In this document: positions 23,418 through 37,100 of the stretch, in pieces
Layout of the letters: each line of letters opens with the position of its first letter
Numbering within the stretch: position 1 is the stretch's first letter
Assembly (NCBI GenBank): GCA_029168955.1
Contig: JAPDOI010000437.1
Coordinates: 1 to 64,000, forward strand
Origin: Aplectana chamaeleonis
Taxonomy: Eukaryota > Nematoda > Chromadorea > Rhabditida > Cosmocercidae
Reading direction: 5' to 3'
Length of the DNA stretch: 64,000 nt
The notes under the pieces: model-generated
Databases searched by the model: none
What the model was told of the DNA's origin: nothing
Seen by the model: the letters and a program-made list of their open reading frames with translations, nothing else
Position numbers and translations under genes: made by a program

Positions 23418-25078
23418 TCCTGCACACTCCTACTAAGGTCCTGCACACTCCTACTGAGGTCCTGCACACATTCTACGACGTCCTGCACACTCCTGCTGAG
23501 CTGCTGCACGCATTCTACGACATCCTGCACACCCCTACTGGGGTCCTGCACAGGTCCCATGATGTCCTGCACACTCCTACTAAGGTGCTGCACACTCCTA
23601 CTGAGGTCCTGCACACATTCTACGACGTCCTGCACACCCGTACTGGGGTCCTGCACAGGTCCCATGATGTCGTGCACACTCCTACTAAGGTCCTGCACAC
23701 TCCTACTGAGGTCCTGCACACATTCTACGACGTCCTGCACACCCCTACTGGGGTACTGCACAGGTCCCATGATGTCCCGCACACTCCTACTAAGGTCCTG
23801 CACACTCCTACTGAGGTCCTGCACACTCCTACTGAGGTCCTGCACACCCCTACTGGGGTCCTGCACAGGTCCCATGATGTCCTGCGCACTCCTACTAAGG
23901 TCCTGCACACTCCTACTGAGGTCCTGCACACATTCTACGACGTCCTGCACACCCCTACTGGGGTCCTGCACACATTCTACGACGACCTGCACACCCGTAC
24001 TGGGGTCCTGCACAGGTCCCATGATGTCCTGCACACATTCTACGACGTCGTGCACACCCCTACTGGGGTCCTGCACAGGTTCCATGATGTCCTGCCCGCT
24101 CCTACTAAGATCCTGCACACGTTCCATGATGTCCTGCGCACTCCTACTGAGGTCCTGCACAGATCCCATAATGTCCTGCACACTCCTACTGAGGCCCTGC
24201 ACAACCCCTACTGGGGTCCTGCACAGGTCCCATGATGTCTTGCACACTCCTACTAAGGTCCTGCACACTCCTACTGAGGTCCTGCACACATTCTACGACG
24301 TCCTGCACACCCCTACTGGGGTCCTGCACAGGTCCCATAATGTCCTGCACACTCCTACTGAGGTCGTGCACACCCCTACTGGGGTCCTGCACAGGTCCCA
24401 TGATGTCCTGCACACTCCTACTAAGGTCCTGCACACTCCTACTGAGGTCCTGCACACATTCTACGACGTCCTGCACACCCCTAATGGGGTCATGCACAGG
24501 TCCCATGATGTCCTGCACACTCCTACTAAGGTCCTGCACACATTCCATGATGTCCTGCACACCCCTAGTGGGGTCCTGCACACGTTCTATGATGTCCTGC
24601 ACACTTTTACTAAGGTCCTACACACATTCCATGACGTCCTGCTCATCCCCACTGGGGTCCTGCACACGCTTCATGATGTCCTGCACACTACTACTGATGT
24701 CCTGCACACATTCCATGAAGTCCTGCTCATCCTTACAGGGGTATTGCACACGTTTCATGATGTCCTGCACACTCCTACTAAGGTCCTGCACACATTCCAT
24801 GATGTCCTGCACACCCCTAGTGGGGTCCTGCACACGTTCTATGATGTCCTGCCCGCTCCTACTAAGATACTGCACACGTTCCATGATGTCCTGCGCACCC
24901 CTACTGAGGTCCTGCACACCCCTACTGGGGTCCTGCACAGGTCCCATGATGTCCTGCACACTCCTACTAAGGTCCTGCACACTCCTACTGAGGTCCTGCA
25001 CACATTCTTCGACGTCCTGCACACCCCTACTGGGATCCTGCACAAGTTCCTTGATGTTCTGCACACTCCTACTGAGGT

Positions 25079-25248
25079 CTTGCACCACCCGTACTGGGGT
25101 CCTGCACAGGTCCCATGATGTCCTGCACACTCCTACTGGGTTCTTGCACACATTCTTCGACGTCCTGCCCACCCCTACTCGGATCCTGCACAAGTTCCTT
25201 GATGTCCTGCACACTCCTACTGAGGTCTTGCACCACCCGTACTGGGGT
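25079..25248 (+). repeat. 148-bp doublet of 22-bp monomers
   Basis: Two monomers of 22 bp, beginning CTTGCACCACCCG and ending TACTGGGGT, start at 25079 and 25227, 148 bp apart (six 21-bp monomers plus one 22-bp). The same pair occurs at 12519/12667, 15837/15985, 27140/27288, 38049/38197, 35756/35904, 46219/46367 and 56526/56674, and on minus at 8056 and 8204. At 19171/19320 an extra C makes it 149. Each 22-bp monomer shifts the reading register, which is why open frames start and stop there. Confidence 0.9.
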
Positions 25249-25690
25249 CCTGCACAGGTCCCATGATGTCCTGCACACTCCTACTGAGTTCTTGCACACA
25301 TTCTACGACGTCCTGCACACCCGTACTGGGGTCCTGCACAGGTCCCATGATGTCGTGCACACTCCTACTAAGGTCCTGCACACTCCTACTGAGGTTCTGC
25401 ACACATTCTACGACGTCCTGCACACCCCTACTGGGGTGCTGCACAGGTTCCATGATGTCCTGCCCGCTCCTACTAAGATCCTGCACACGTTCCATGATGT
25501 CCTGCGCACCCCTACTGAGGTCCTGCACAAGTTCCTTGATGTTCTGCGCACTCCTACTGAGGTCCTGCACACCCCTACTGGGGTCCTGCACAGGTCCCAT
25601 GATGTCCTGCACACTCCTACTAAGGTCCTGCACACTCCTACTGAGGTCCTGCACACATTATACGACGTCCTGCACACCCCTACTGGGGTA

Positions 25691-25698
25691 CTGCACAG
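25691..25698 (+). other. unoccupied transposon target site
   Basis: A single CTGCACAG sits between the ATTATACG...GGGGTA flank seen left of element copies 2 and 3 and the GTCCCATGATTT flank seen to their right. It is the expected sequence before insertion. Confidence 0.85.
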
Positions 25699-28600
25699 GT
25701 CCCATGATTTTCTGCACACTCCTACTAAGGTCCTGCACACTCCTACTGAGGTCCTGCACACATTCTACGACGTCCTGCACACCCCTACTGCGGTCCTGCA
25801 CAGGTTCCATGATGTCCTGCACACTCCTACTAAGGTCCTGCACACTCCTACTGAGGTCCTGCACACATTCTACGACGTCCTGCACACCCCTACTGGGGTA
25901 CTGCACAGGTCCCATGATGTCCTGCACACTCCTACTAAGGTCCTGCACACTCCTACTGAGGTCCTGCACACATTCTACGACGTCCTGCGCACCCCTACTG
26001 GGGTCCTGCACAGGTCCCATGATGTCCTGCACACTCCTACTAAGGCCCTGCACACTCCTACTGAGGTCCTGCACACATTCTTCGACGTCCTGCACACCCC
26101 TACTGGGATCCTGCCCAAGTTCCTTGATGTTCTGCACACTCCTACTGAGGTCTTGCACCACCCGTACTGGGGTCCTGCACAGGTCCCATGATGTCCTGCA
26201 CACTCCTACTGGGTTCTTGCACACATTCTACGACGTCCTGCACACCCCTACTGGGGTCCTGCACAGGTTCCATGATGTCCTGCCCGCTCCTACTAAGATC
26301 CCGCACACGTTCCATGATGTCCTGCGCACCCCTACTGAGGTCCTGCACAGGTCCCATAATGTCCTGCACACTCCTACTGAGGTCCTGCACACCCCTACTG
26401 GGGTCCTGCACAGGTTCCATAATGTCCTGCCCGCTCCTACTAAGATCCTGCACACGTTCCTTGATGTCCTGCGCACCCCTACTGAGGTCCTGCACACTCC
26501 TACTGAGGTCCTGCACACCCCTACTGGGGTCCTGCACAGGGCCCTTGATGTCCTGCACACTCCTACTAAGGTCCTGCACACTCCTACTGAGGTCCTGCAC
26601 ACATTCTACGACGTCCTGCACACCCCTACTGAGGTCCTGCATAGGTCCCATAATGTCCTGCACACTCCTACTGAGGTCCTGCACACCCCTACTGGGGTCC
26701 TGCACAGGTTCCATGATGTCCTGCACACTCCTACTAAGGTCCTGCACACTCCTACTGAGGTCCTACACACATTCTACGACGTCCTGCACACCCCTACTGG
26801 GGTACTGCACAGGTCCCGTGATGTCCTGCACACTCCTACTAAGGTCCTGTACACTCCTACTGAGGTCCTGCACACATTCTACGACGTCCTGCACACCCCT
26901 ACTGGGGTCCTGCACAGGCTCCATGATGTCCTGCCCGCTCCTACTAAGATCCCGCACACGTTCCATGATGTCCTGCGCACCCCTACTGGGGTCCTGCACA
27001 GGTCCCATGATGTCCTGCACACTCCTACTAAAGCCCTGCACACTCCTACTGAGGTCCTGCACACATTCTTCGACGTCCTGCACACCCCTACTGGCATCCT
27101 GCCCAAGTTCCTTAATGCTCTGCACACTCCTACTGAGGTCTTGCACCACCCGTACTGGGGTCCTGCACAGGTCCCATGATGTCCTGCACACTCCTACTGA
27201 GTTCTTGCACACATTCTACGACGTCCTGCCCACCCCTACTGGGATCCTGCACAAGTTCCTTGATGTCCTGCACACTCCTACTGAGGTCTTGCACCACCCG
27301 TACTGGGGTCCTGCACAGGTCCCATGATGTCCTGCACACTCCTACTGAGTTCTTGCACACATTCTACGACGTCCTGCACACCCGTACTGGGGTCCTGCAC
27401 ACGTTCCATGATGTCCTGCGCACCCCTACTGAGGTCCTGCACAGGTCCAATAATGTCCTGCACACTCCTACTGAGGTCCTGCACACCCCTACCGGGGTCC
27501 TGCACAGGTTCCATGATGTCCTGCCCGCTCCTACTAAGATCCTGCACACGTTCCATGATGTCCTGCGCACCCCTACTGAGGTCATGCACAGGTCCCATAA
27601 TGTTCTGCACACTCCTACTGAGGTCCTGCACACCCCTACTGGGGTCCTGCACAGGTCCCATGATGTCCTGCACACTCCTACTAAGGTCCTGCACACCCCT
27701 ACTGAGGTCCTGCACACATTCTACGACGTCCTGCACACCCCTACTAGGGTCCTGCACAGGTCCCATAATGTCCTGCACACTCCTACTGAGGTCCTGCACA
27801 CCCCTACTGGGGTCCTGGACAGATCCCATGATGTCCTGCACACTCCTACTAAGGTCCTGCACACATTCTACGACGTCCTGCACACCCCTACTGGGGTATT
27901 GCACAGGTCCCATGATGTCCTGCCCGCTCCTACTAAGATCCTGCACACATTCTACGACGTCCTGCACACCCCTACTGGGATACTGCACAGGTCCCATGAT
28001 GTCCTGCACACTCCTACTAAGGTCCTGCACACTCCTACTAAGGTCCTGCACACATTCTACGACGTCCTGCACACCCCTACTGGGGTATTGCACACGTTTC
28101 ATGATGTCCTGCACACTCCTACTAAGGTCCTGCACACATTCCTTGATGTCCTGCACACCCCTAGTGGGGTCCTGCCCGCTCCTACTAAGATCCTGCACAC
28201 GTTTCATGATGTCCTGCGCACCCCTACTCAGGTCCTGCACAGGTCCCATAATGTCCTGCACACCCCTACCGGGGTCCTGCACAGGTTCCATGATGTCCTG
28301 CCCGCTCCTACTAAGATCCTGCACACGTTCCATGATGTCCTGCGCACCCCTACTGAGGTCATGCACAGGTCCCATAATGTCCTGCACACTCCTACTGAGG
28401 TCCTGCACACCCCTACTGGGGTCCTGCACAGGTCCCATGATGTCCTGCACACTCCTACTAAGGTCCTGCACACCCCTACTGAGGTCCTGCACACATTCTA
28501 CGACGTCCTGCACACCCCTAATAGGATCCTGCACAGGTCCCATGATGTCCTGCACACTCCTACTGAGGTCCTGCACACTCCTACTGAGGTCCTGCACACA

Positions 28601-31600
28601 TTCTACGACGTCCTGCACACCCCTACTGGGGTACTGCACAGGTCCCATGATGTCCTGCACACTATTACTAAGGTCCTGCACACTCCTACTGAGGTCCTGC
28701 ACACATTCTACGACGTCCTGCACACCCCTACTGGGGTCCTGCACAGGTTCCATGATGTCCTGCACACTCCTACTAAGGTCCTGCACACATTCTACGACGT
28801 CCTGCACACCCCTACTGGGGTGCTGCACAGGTCCCATGATGTCCTGCACACTCCTACTAAGGTCCTGCACACTCCTACTGAGGTCCTGCACACATTCTAC
28901 GACGTCCTGCACACCCCTACTGGGGTCCTGCACAGGTTCCATGATGTCCTGCCCGCTCCTACTAAGATCCTGCACACATTCTACGACGTCCTGCACACCC
29001 CTACTGGGGTACTGCACAGGTCCCATGATGTCCTGCACACTCCTACTAAGGTCCTGCACACATTCTACGACGTCCTGCACACCCCTACTGGGGTACTGCA
29101 CAGGTCCCATGATGTCCTGCACACTCCTACTAAGGTCCTGCACACTCCTACTGAGGTCCTGCACACTCCTACTGAGGTCCTGCACACCCGTACTGGGGTC
29201 CTGCACACGTTCCATGATGTCCTGCGCACCCCTACTGAGGTCCTGCACAGGTCCCATAATGTCCTGCACACTCCTACTGAGGTCCTGCACACCCCTACCG
29301 GGGTCCTGCACAGGTTCCATTATGTCCTGCCCGCTCCTACTAGGATCCTGCACACGTTCCATGATGTCCTGCGCACCCCTACTGAGGTCATGCACAGGTC
29401 CCATAATGTCCTGCACACTCCTACTGAGGTCCTGCACACCCCTACCGGGGTCCTGCACAGGTTCCATGATGTCCTGCGCGCTCCTACTAAGATCCTGCAC
29501 ACGTTCCATGATGTCCTGCGCACTCCCTACTGAGGTCATGCACAGGTCCCATAATGTCCTGCACACTCCTACTGAGGTCCTGCACACCCCTACAGGGGTC
29601 CTGCACAGGTCCCATGATGTCCTGCACACTCCTACTAAGGTCCTGCACACCCCTACTGAGGTCCTGCACACATTCTACGACGTCCTGCACACCCCTACTA
29701 GGGTCCTGCACAGGTCCCATAATGTCCTGCACACTCCTACTGAGGTCCTGCACACCCCTACTGGGGTCCTGGACAGATCCCACGATGTCCTGCACACTCC
29801 TACTAAGGTCATGCACACATTCTACGACGTCCTGCACACCCCTACTGGGGTACTGCACAGGTCCCATGATGTCCTGCCCGCTCCTACTAAGATCCTGCAC
29901 ACATTCTACGACGTCCTGCACACCCCTACTGGGGTACTGCACAGGTCCCATGATGTCCTGCACACTCCTACCAAGGTCCTGCACACTCCTACTAAGGTCC
30001 TGCACACTCCTACTAAGGTCCTGCACACATTCTACGACGTCCTGCACACCCCTACTGGGGTACTGCACAGGTCCCATGATGTCCTGCCCGCTCCTACTAA
30101 GATCCTGCACACATTCCATGAAGTCCTGCTCATCCTTACAGGGTATTGCACACGTTTCATGATGACCTGCACACTCCTACTAAGGTCCTCCACACATTCC
30201 TTGATGTCCTGCACACCCCTAGTGGGGTCCTGCCCGCTCCTACTAAGATCCTGCACACGTTTCATGATGTCCTGCGCACCCCTACTGAGGTCCTGCACAG
30301 GTCCCATAATGTCCTGCACACCCCTACCGGGGTCCTGCACAGGTTCCATGATGTCCTACCCGCTCCTATTAGATCCTGCACACGTTCCATTATGTCCTGC
30401 GCACCCCTACTGAGGTCATGCACAGGTCCCATAATGTCCTGCACACTCCTACTAAGGTCCTGCACACTCCTACTGAGGTCCTGCACACTCCTACTGAGGT
30501 CCTGCACACCCCTACTGGGGTCCTGCAAGGTCCCATGATGTCCTGCACACTCCTACTAAGGTCCTGCACACTCCTACTGAGGTCCTGCACACATTCTACG
30601 ACGTCCTGCACACTCCTACTGAGCTCCTGCACGCATTCTACGACGTCCTGCACACCCCTACTGGGGTCCTGCACAGGTCCCATGATGTCCTGCACACTCC
30701 TATTAAGGTGCTGCACACTCCTACTGAGGTCCTGCACACATTCTACGACGTCCTGCACACCCGTACTGGGGTCCTGCACAGGTCCCATGATGTCGTGCAC
30801 ACTCCTACTAAGGTCCTGCACACTCCTACTGAGGTCCTGCACACATTCTACGACGTCCTGCACACCCCTACTAGGGTCCTGCACAGGTCCCATAATGTCC
30901 TGCACACTCCTACTGAGGTCCTGCACACCCCTACTGGGGTCCTGAACAGATCCCATGATGTCCTGCACACTCCTACTAAGGTCCTGCACACATTCTACGA
31001 CGTCCTGCACACCCCTACTGGGGTATTGCACAGGTCCCATGATGTCCTGCCCGCTCCTACTAAGATCCTGCACACATTCTACGACGTCCTGCACACCCCT
31101 ACTGGGGTACTGCACAGGTCCCATGATGTCCTGCACACTCCTACTAAGGTCCTGCACACTCCTACTAAGGTCCTGCACACATTCTACGACGTCCTGCACA
31201 CCCCTACTGGGGTATTGCACACGTTTCATGATGTCCTGCACACTCCTACTAAGGTCCTGCACACATTCCTTGATGTCCTGCACACCCCTAGTGGGGTCCT
31301 GCCCGCTCCTACTAAGATCCTGCACACGTTTCATGATGTCCTGCGCACCCCTACTCAGGTCCTGCACAGGTCCCATAATGTCCTGCACACCCCTACCGGG
31401 GTCCTGCACAGGTTCCATGATGTCCTGCCCGCTCCTACTAAGATCCTGCACACGTTCCATGATGTCCTGCGCACCCCTACTGAGGTCATGCACAGGTCCC
31501 ATAATGTCCTGCACACTCCTACAGAGGTCCTGCACACCCCTACTGGGGTCCTGCACAGGTCCCATGATGTCCTGCACACTCCTACTAAGGTCCTGCACAC

Positions 31601-34132
31601 CCCTACTGAGGTCCTGCACACATTCTACGACGTCCTGCACACCCCTACTAGGGTCCTGCACAGGTCCCATAATGTCCTGCACACTCCTACTGAGGTCCTG
31701 CACACCCCTACTGGGGTCCTGGACAGATCCCATAATGTCCTGCACACTCCTACTGGAGGTCCTGCACACTCCTACTGAGGTCCTGCACCCATCCTTCGAC
31801 GTCCTGCACACCCCTACTGGGGTACTGCACAGGTCCCATGATGTCCTGCACACTATTACTAAGGTCCTGCACACTCCTACTGAGGTCCTGCACACCTTCT
31901 ACGACGTCCTGCACACCCCTACTGGGGTCCTGCACAGGTTCCATGATGTCCTGCACACTCCTACTAAGGTCCTGCACACATTCTACGACGTCCTGCACAC
32001 CCCTACTGGGGTGCTGCACAGGTCCCATGATGTCCTGCACACTCCTACTAAGGTCCTGCACACTCCTACTGAGGTCCTGCACACATTCTACGACGTCCTG
32101 CACACCCCTACTGGGGTCCTGCACAGGTTCCATGATGTCCTGCCCGCTCCTACTAAGATCCTGCACACATTCTCTACGACGTCCTGCACACCCCTACTGG
32201 GGTACTGCACAGGTCCCATGATGTCCTGCACACTCCTACTAAGGTCCTGCACACACTCCTACTGGGGTCCTGCACACATTCTACGACGTCCTGCACACCC
32301 CTACTGGGGTACTGCACAGGTCCCATGATGTCCTGCACACTCCTACTAAGGTCCTGCACACTCCTACTGAGGTCCTGCACACTCCTACTGAGGTCCTGCA
32401 CACCCGTACTGGGGTCCTGCACACGTTCCATGATGTCCTGCGCACCCCTACTGAGGTCCTGCACAGGTCCCATAATGTCCTGCACACTCCTACTGAGGTC
32501 CTGCACACCCCTACCGGGGTCCTGCACAGGTTCCATTATGTACTGCCCGCTCCTACTAAGATCCTGCACACGTTCCATGGTGTCCTGCGCACCCCTACTG
32601 AGGTCATGCACAGGTCCCATAATGTCCTGCACACTCCTACTGAGGTCCTGCACACCCCTACCGGGGTCCTGCACAGGTTCCATGATGTCCTGCGCGCTCC
32701 TACTAAGATCCTGCACACGTTCCATGATGTCCTGCGCACCCCTACTGAGGTCATGCACAGGTCCCATAATGTCCTGCACACTCCTACTGAGGTCCTGCAC
32801 ACCCCTACAGGGGTCCTGCACAGGTCCCATGATGTCCTGCACACTCCTACTAAGGTCCTGCACACCCCTACTGAGGTCCTGCACACATTCTACGACGTCC
32901 TGCACACCCCTACTAGGGTCCTGCACAGGTCCCATAATGTCCTGCACACTCCTACTGAGGTCCTGCACACCCCTACTGGGGTCCTGGACAGATCCCACGA
33001 TGTCCTGCACACTCCTACTAAGGTCATGCACACATTCTACGACGTCCTGCACACCCCTACTGGGGTACTGCACAGGTCCCATGATGTCCTGTCCGCTCCT
33101 ACTAAGATCCTGCACACATTCTACGACGTCCTGCACACCCCTACTGGGGTACTGCACAGGTCCCATGATGTCCTGCACACTCCTACCAAGGTCCTGCACA
33201 CTCCTACTAAGGTCCTGCACACATTCTACGACGTCCTGCACACCCCTACTGGGGTACTGCACAGGTCCCATGATGTCCTGCCCGCTCCTACTAAGATCCT
33301 GCACACATTCCATGAAGTCCTGCTCATCCTTACAGGGGTATTGCAAACGTTTCATGATGTCCTGCACACTCCTACTAAGGTCCTGCACACATTCCTTGAT
33401 GTCCTGCGCACCCCTACTGAGGTCCTGCACAGGTCCCATAATGTCCTGCACACCCCTACCGGGGTCCTGCACAGGTTCCATGATGTCCTACCCGCTCCTA
33501 CTAAGATCCTGCACACGTTCCATTATGTCCTGCGCACCCCTACTGAGATCATGCACAGGTCCCATAATGTCCTGCACACTCCTACTAAGGTCCTGCACAC
33601 TCCTACTGAGGTCCTGCACACATTCTACGACGTCCTGCACACTCCTGCTGAGCTGCTGCACGCATTCTACGACGTCCTGCACACCCCTACTGGGGTCCTG
33701 CACAGGTCCCATGATGTCCTGCACACTCCTACTAAGGTGCTGCACACTCCTACTGAGGTCCTGCACACATTCTACGACGTCCTGCACACCCGTACTGGGG
33801 TCCTGCACAGGTCCCATGATGTCGTGCACACTCCTACTAAGGTCCTGCACACTCCTACTGAGGTCCTGCACACATTCTACGACGTCCTGCACACCCCTAC
33901 TGGGGTACTGCACAGGTCCCATGATGTCCTGCACACTCCTACTAAGATCCTGCACACTCCTACTGAGGTCCTGCACACTCCTACTGAGGTCCTGCACACC
34001 CCTACTGAGGTCCTGCACAGGTCCCATGATGTCCTGCGCACTCCTACTAAGGTCCTGCACATTCCTACTGAGGTCCTGCACACAATCTACGACGTCCTGC
34101 ACACCCCTACTGGGGTCCTGCACACATTCTAC

Positions 34133-37100
34133 GACGACCTGCACACCCGTACTGGGGTCCTGCACAGGTCCCATGATGTCCTGCACACATTCTACGACGT
34201 CGTGCACACCCCTACTGGGGTCCTGCACAGGTTCCATGATGTCCTGCCCGCTCCTACTAAGATCCTGCACACGTTCCATGATGTCCTGCGCACTCCTACT
34301 GAGGTCCTGCACAGATCCCATAATGTCCTGCACACTCCTACTGAGGCCCTGCACACCCCTACTGGGGTCCTGCACAGGTCCCATGATGTCTTGCACACTC
34401 CTACTAAGGTCCTGCACACTCCTACTGAGGTCCTGCACACATTCTACGACGTCCTGCACACCCCTACTGGGGTCCTGCACAGGTCCCATAATGCCCTGCA
34501 CACTCCTACTGAGGTCGTGCACACCCCTACTGGGGTCCTGCACAGGTCCCATGATGTCCTGCACACTCCTACTAAGGTCCTGCACACTCCTACTGAGGTC
34601 CTGCACACATTCTACGACGTCCTGCACACCCCTAATGGGGTCATGCACAGGTCCCATGATGTCCTGCACACTCCTACTAAGGTCCTGCACACATTCCATG
34701 ATGTCCTGCACACCCCTAGTGGGGTCCTGCACACGTTCTATGATGTCCTGCACACTTTTACTAAGGTCCTACACACATTCCATGACGTCCTGCTCATCCC
34801 CACTGGGGTCCTGCACACGCCTCATGATGTCCTGCACACTACTACTGATGTCCTGCACACATTCCATGAAGTCCTGCTCATCCTTACAGGGGTATTGCAC
34901 ACGTTTCATGATGTCCTGCACACTCCTACTAAGGTCCTGCACACATTCCATGATGTCCTGCACACCCCTAGTGGGGTCCTGCACACGTTCTATGATGTCC
35001 TGCCCGCTCCTACTAAGATCCTGCACACGTTCCATGATGTCCTGCGCACCCCTACTGAGGTCCTGCACACCCCTACTGGGGTCCTGCACAGGTCCCATGA
35101 TGTCCTGCACACTCCTACTAAGGTCCTGCACACTCCTACTGAGGTCCTGCACACATTCTTCGACGTCCTGCACACCCCTACTGGGATCCTGCACAAGTTC
35201 CTTGATGTTCTGCACACTCCTACCGAGGTCTTGCACCACCCGTACTGGGGTCCTGCACAGGTCCCATGATGTCCTGCACACTCCTACTGGGTTCTTGCAC
35301 ACATTCCATGACGTCCTGCTCATCCCCACTGGGGTCCTGCACACGCCTCATGATGTCCTGCACACTACTACTGATGTCCTGCACACATTCCATGAAGTCC
35401 TGCTCATCCTTACAGGGGTATTGCACACGTTTCATGATGTCCTGCACACTCCTACTAAGGTCCTGCACACATTCCATGATGTCCTGCACACCCCTAGTGG
35501 GGTCCTGCACACGTTCTATGATGTCCTGCACGCTCCTACTAAGATCCTGCACACGTTCCATGATGTCCTGCGCACCCCTACTGAGGTCCTGCACACCCCT
35601 ACTGGGGTCCTGCACAGGTCCCATGATGTCCTGCACACTCCTACTAAGGTCCTGCACACTCCTACTGAGGTCCTGCACACATTCTTCGACGTCCTGCACA
35701 CCCCTACTGGGATCCTGCACAAGTTCCTTGATGTTCTGCACACTCCTACTGAGGTCTTGCACCACCCGTACTGGGGTCCTGCACAGGTCCCATGATGTCC
35801 TGCACACTCCTACTGGGTTCTTGCACACATTCTTCGACGTCCTGCCCACCCCTACTCGGATCCTGCACAAGTTCCTTGATGTCCTGCACACTCCTACTGA
35901 GGTCTTGCACCACCCGTACTGGGGTCCTGCACAGGTCCCATGATGTCCTGCACACTCCTACTGAGTTCTTGCACACATTCTACGACGTCCTGCACACCCG
36001 TACTGGGGTCCTGCACAGGTCCCATGATGTCGTGCACACTCCTACTAAGGTCCTGCACACTCCTACTGAGGTTCTGCACACATTCTACGACGTCCTGCAC
36101 ACCCCCTACTGGGGTGCTGCACAGGTTCCATGATGTCCTGCCCGCTCCTACTAAGATCCTGCACACGTTCCATGATGTCCTGCGCACCCCTACTGAGGTC
36201 CTGCACAAGTTCCTTGATGTTCTGCGCACTCCTACTGAGGTCCTGCACACCCCTACTGGGGTCCTGCACAGGTCCCATGATGTCCTGCACACTCCTACTA
36301 AGGTCCTGCACACTCCTACTGAGGTCCTGCACACATTATACGACGTCCTGCACACCCCTACTGGGGTACTGCACAGGTCCCATGATTTCCTGCACACTCC
36401 TACTAAGGTCCTGCACACTCCTACTGAGGTCCTGCACACATTCTACGACGTCCTGCACACCCCTACTGCGGTCCTGCACAGGTTCCATGATGTCCTGCAC
36501 ACTCCTACTAAGGTCCTGCACACTCCTACTGAGGTCCTGCACACATTCTACGACGTCCTGCACACCCCTACTGGGGTACTGCACAGGTCCCATGATGTCC
36601 TGCACACTCCTACTAAGGTCCTGCACACTCCTACTGAGGTCCTGCACACATTCTACGACGTCCTGCGCACCCCTACTGGGGTCCTGCACAGGTCCCATGA
36701 TGTCCTGCACACTCCTACTAAGGCCCTGCACACTCCTACTGAGGTCCTGCACACATTCTTCGACGTCCTGCACACCCCTACAAGGATCCTGCCCAAGTTC
36801 TTTGATGTTCTGCACACTCCTACTGAGGTCTTGCACCACCCGTACTGGGGTCCTGCACAGGTCCCATGATGTCCTGCACACTCCTACTGAGTTCTTGCAC
36901 ACATTCTTCGACGTCCTGCCCACCCCTACTCGGATCCTGCACAAGTTCCATGATGTCCTGCACACTCCTACTAAGGTCCTGCACACTCCTACTGAGGTCC
37001 TGCACACATTCTACGACGTCCTGCACACCCCTACTGGGGTACTGCACAGGTCCCATGATGTCCTGCACACTCCTACTAAGGTCCTGCACACTCCTACTGA

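Larger units (their letters stand above)
23981..34132 (+). repeat. about 10.2-kb higher-order repeat copy 1
   Basis: The copy is phased from one GACGACCTGC monomer variant at 23981 to the next at 34133. It contains, in order, the doublet of 22-bp monomers near 25079, the ATTATACG monomer at 25657 with the empty transposon target, and the ACTATTACTAAGGT monomers at 28661 and 31852. The next copy has the same markers in the same order. Boundaries are set by the marker only. Confidence 0.7.

Noticed and set aside
27278..29671. A 797-codon minus-strand frame with VQDLSRS-type repeats as a secreted or structural protein
   Set aside because: It is the antisense reading of the same satellite, with the same explanation and no signal peptide or unique part.
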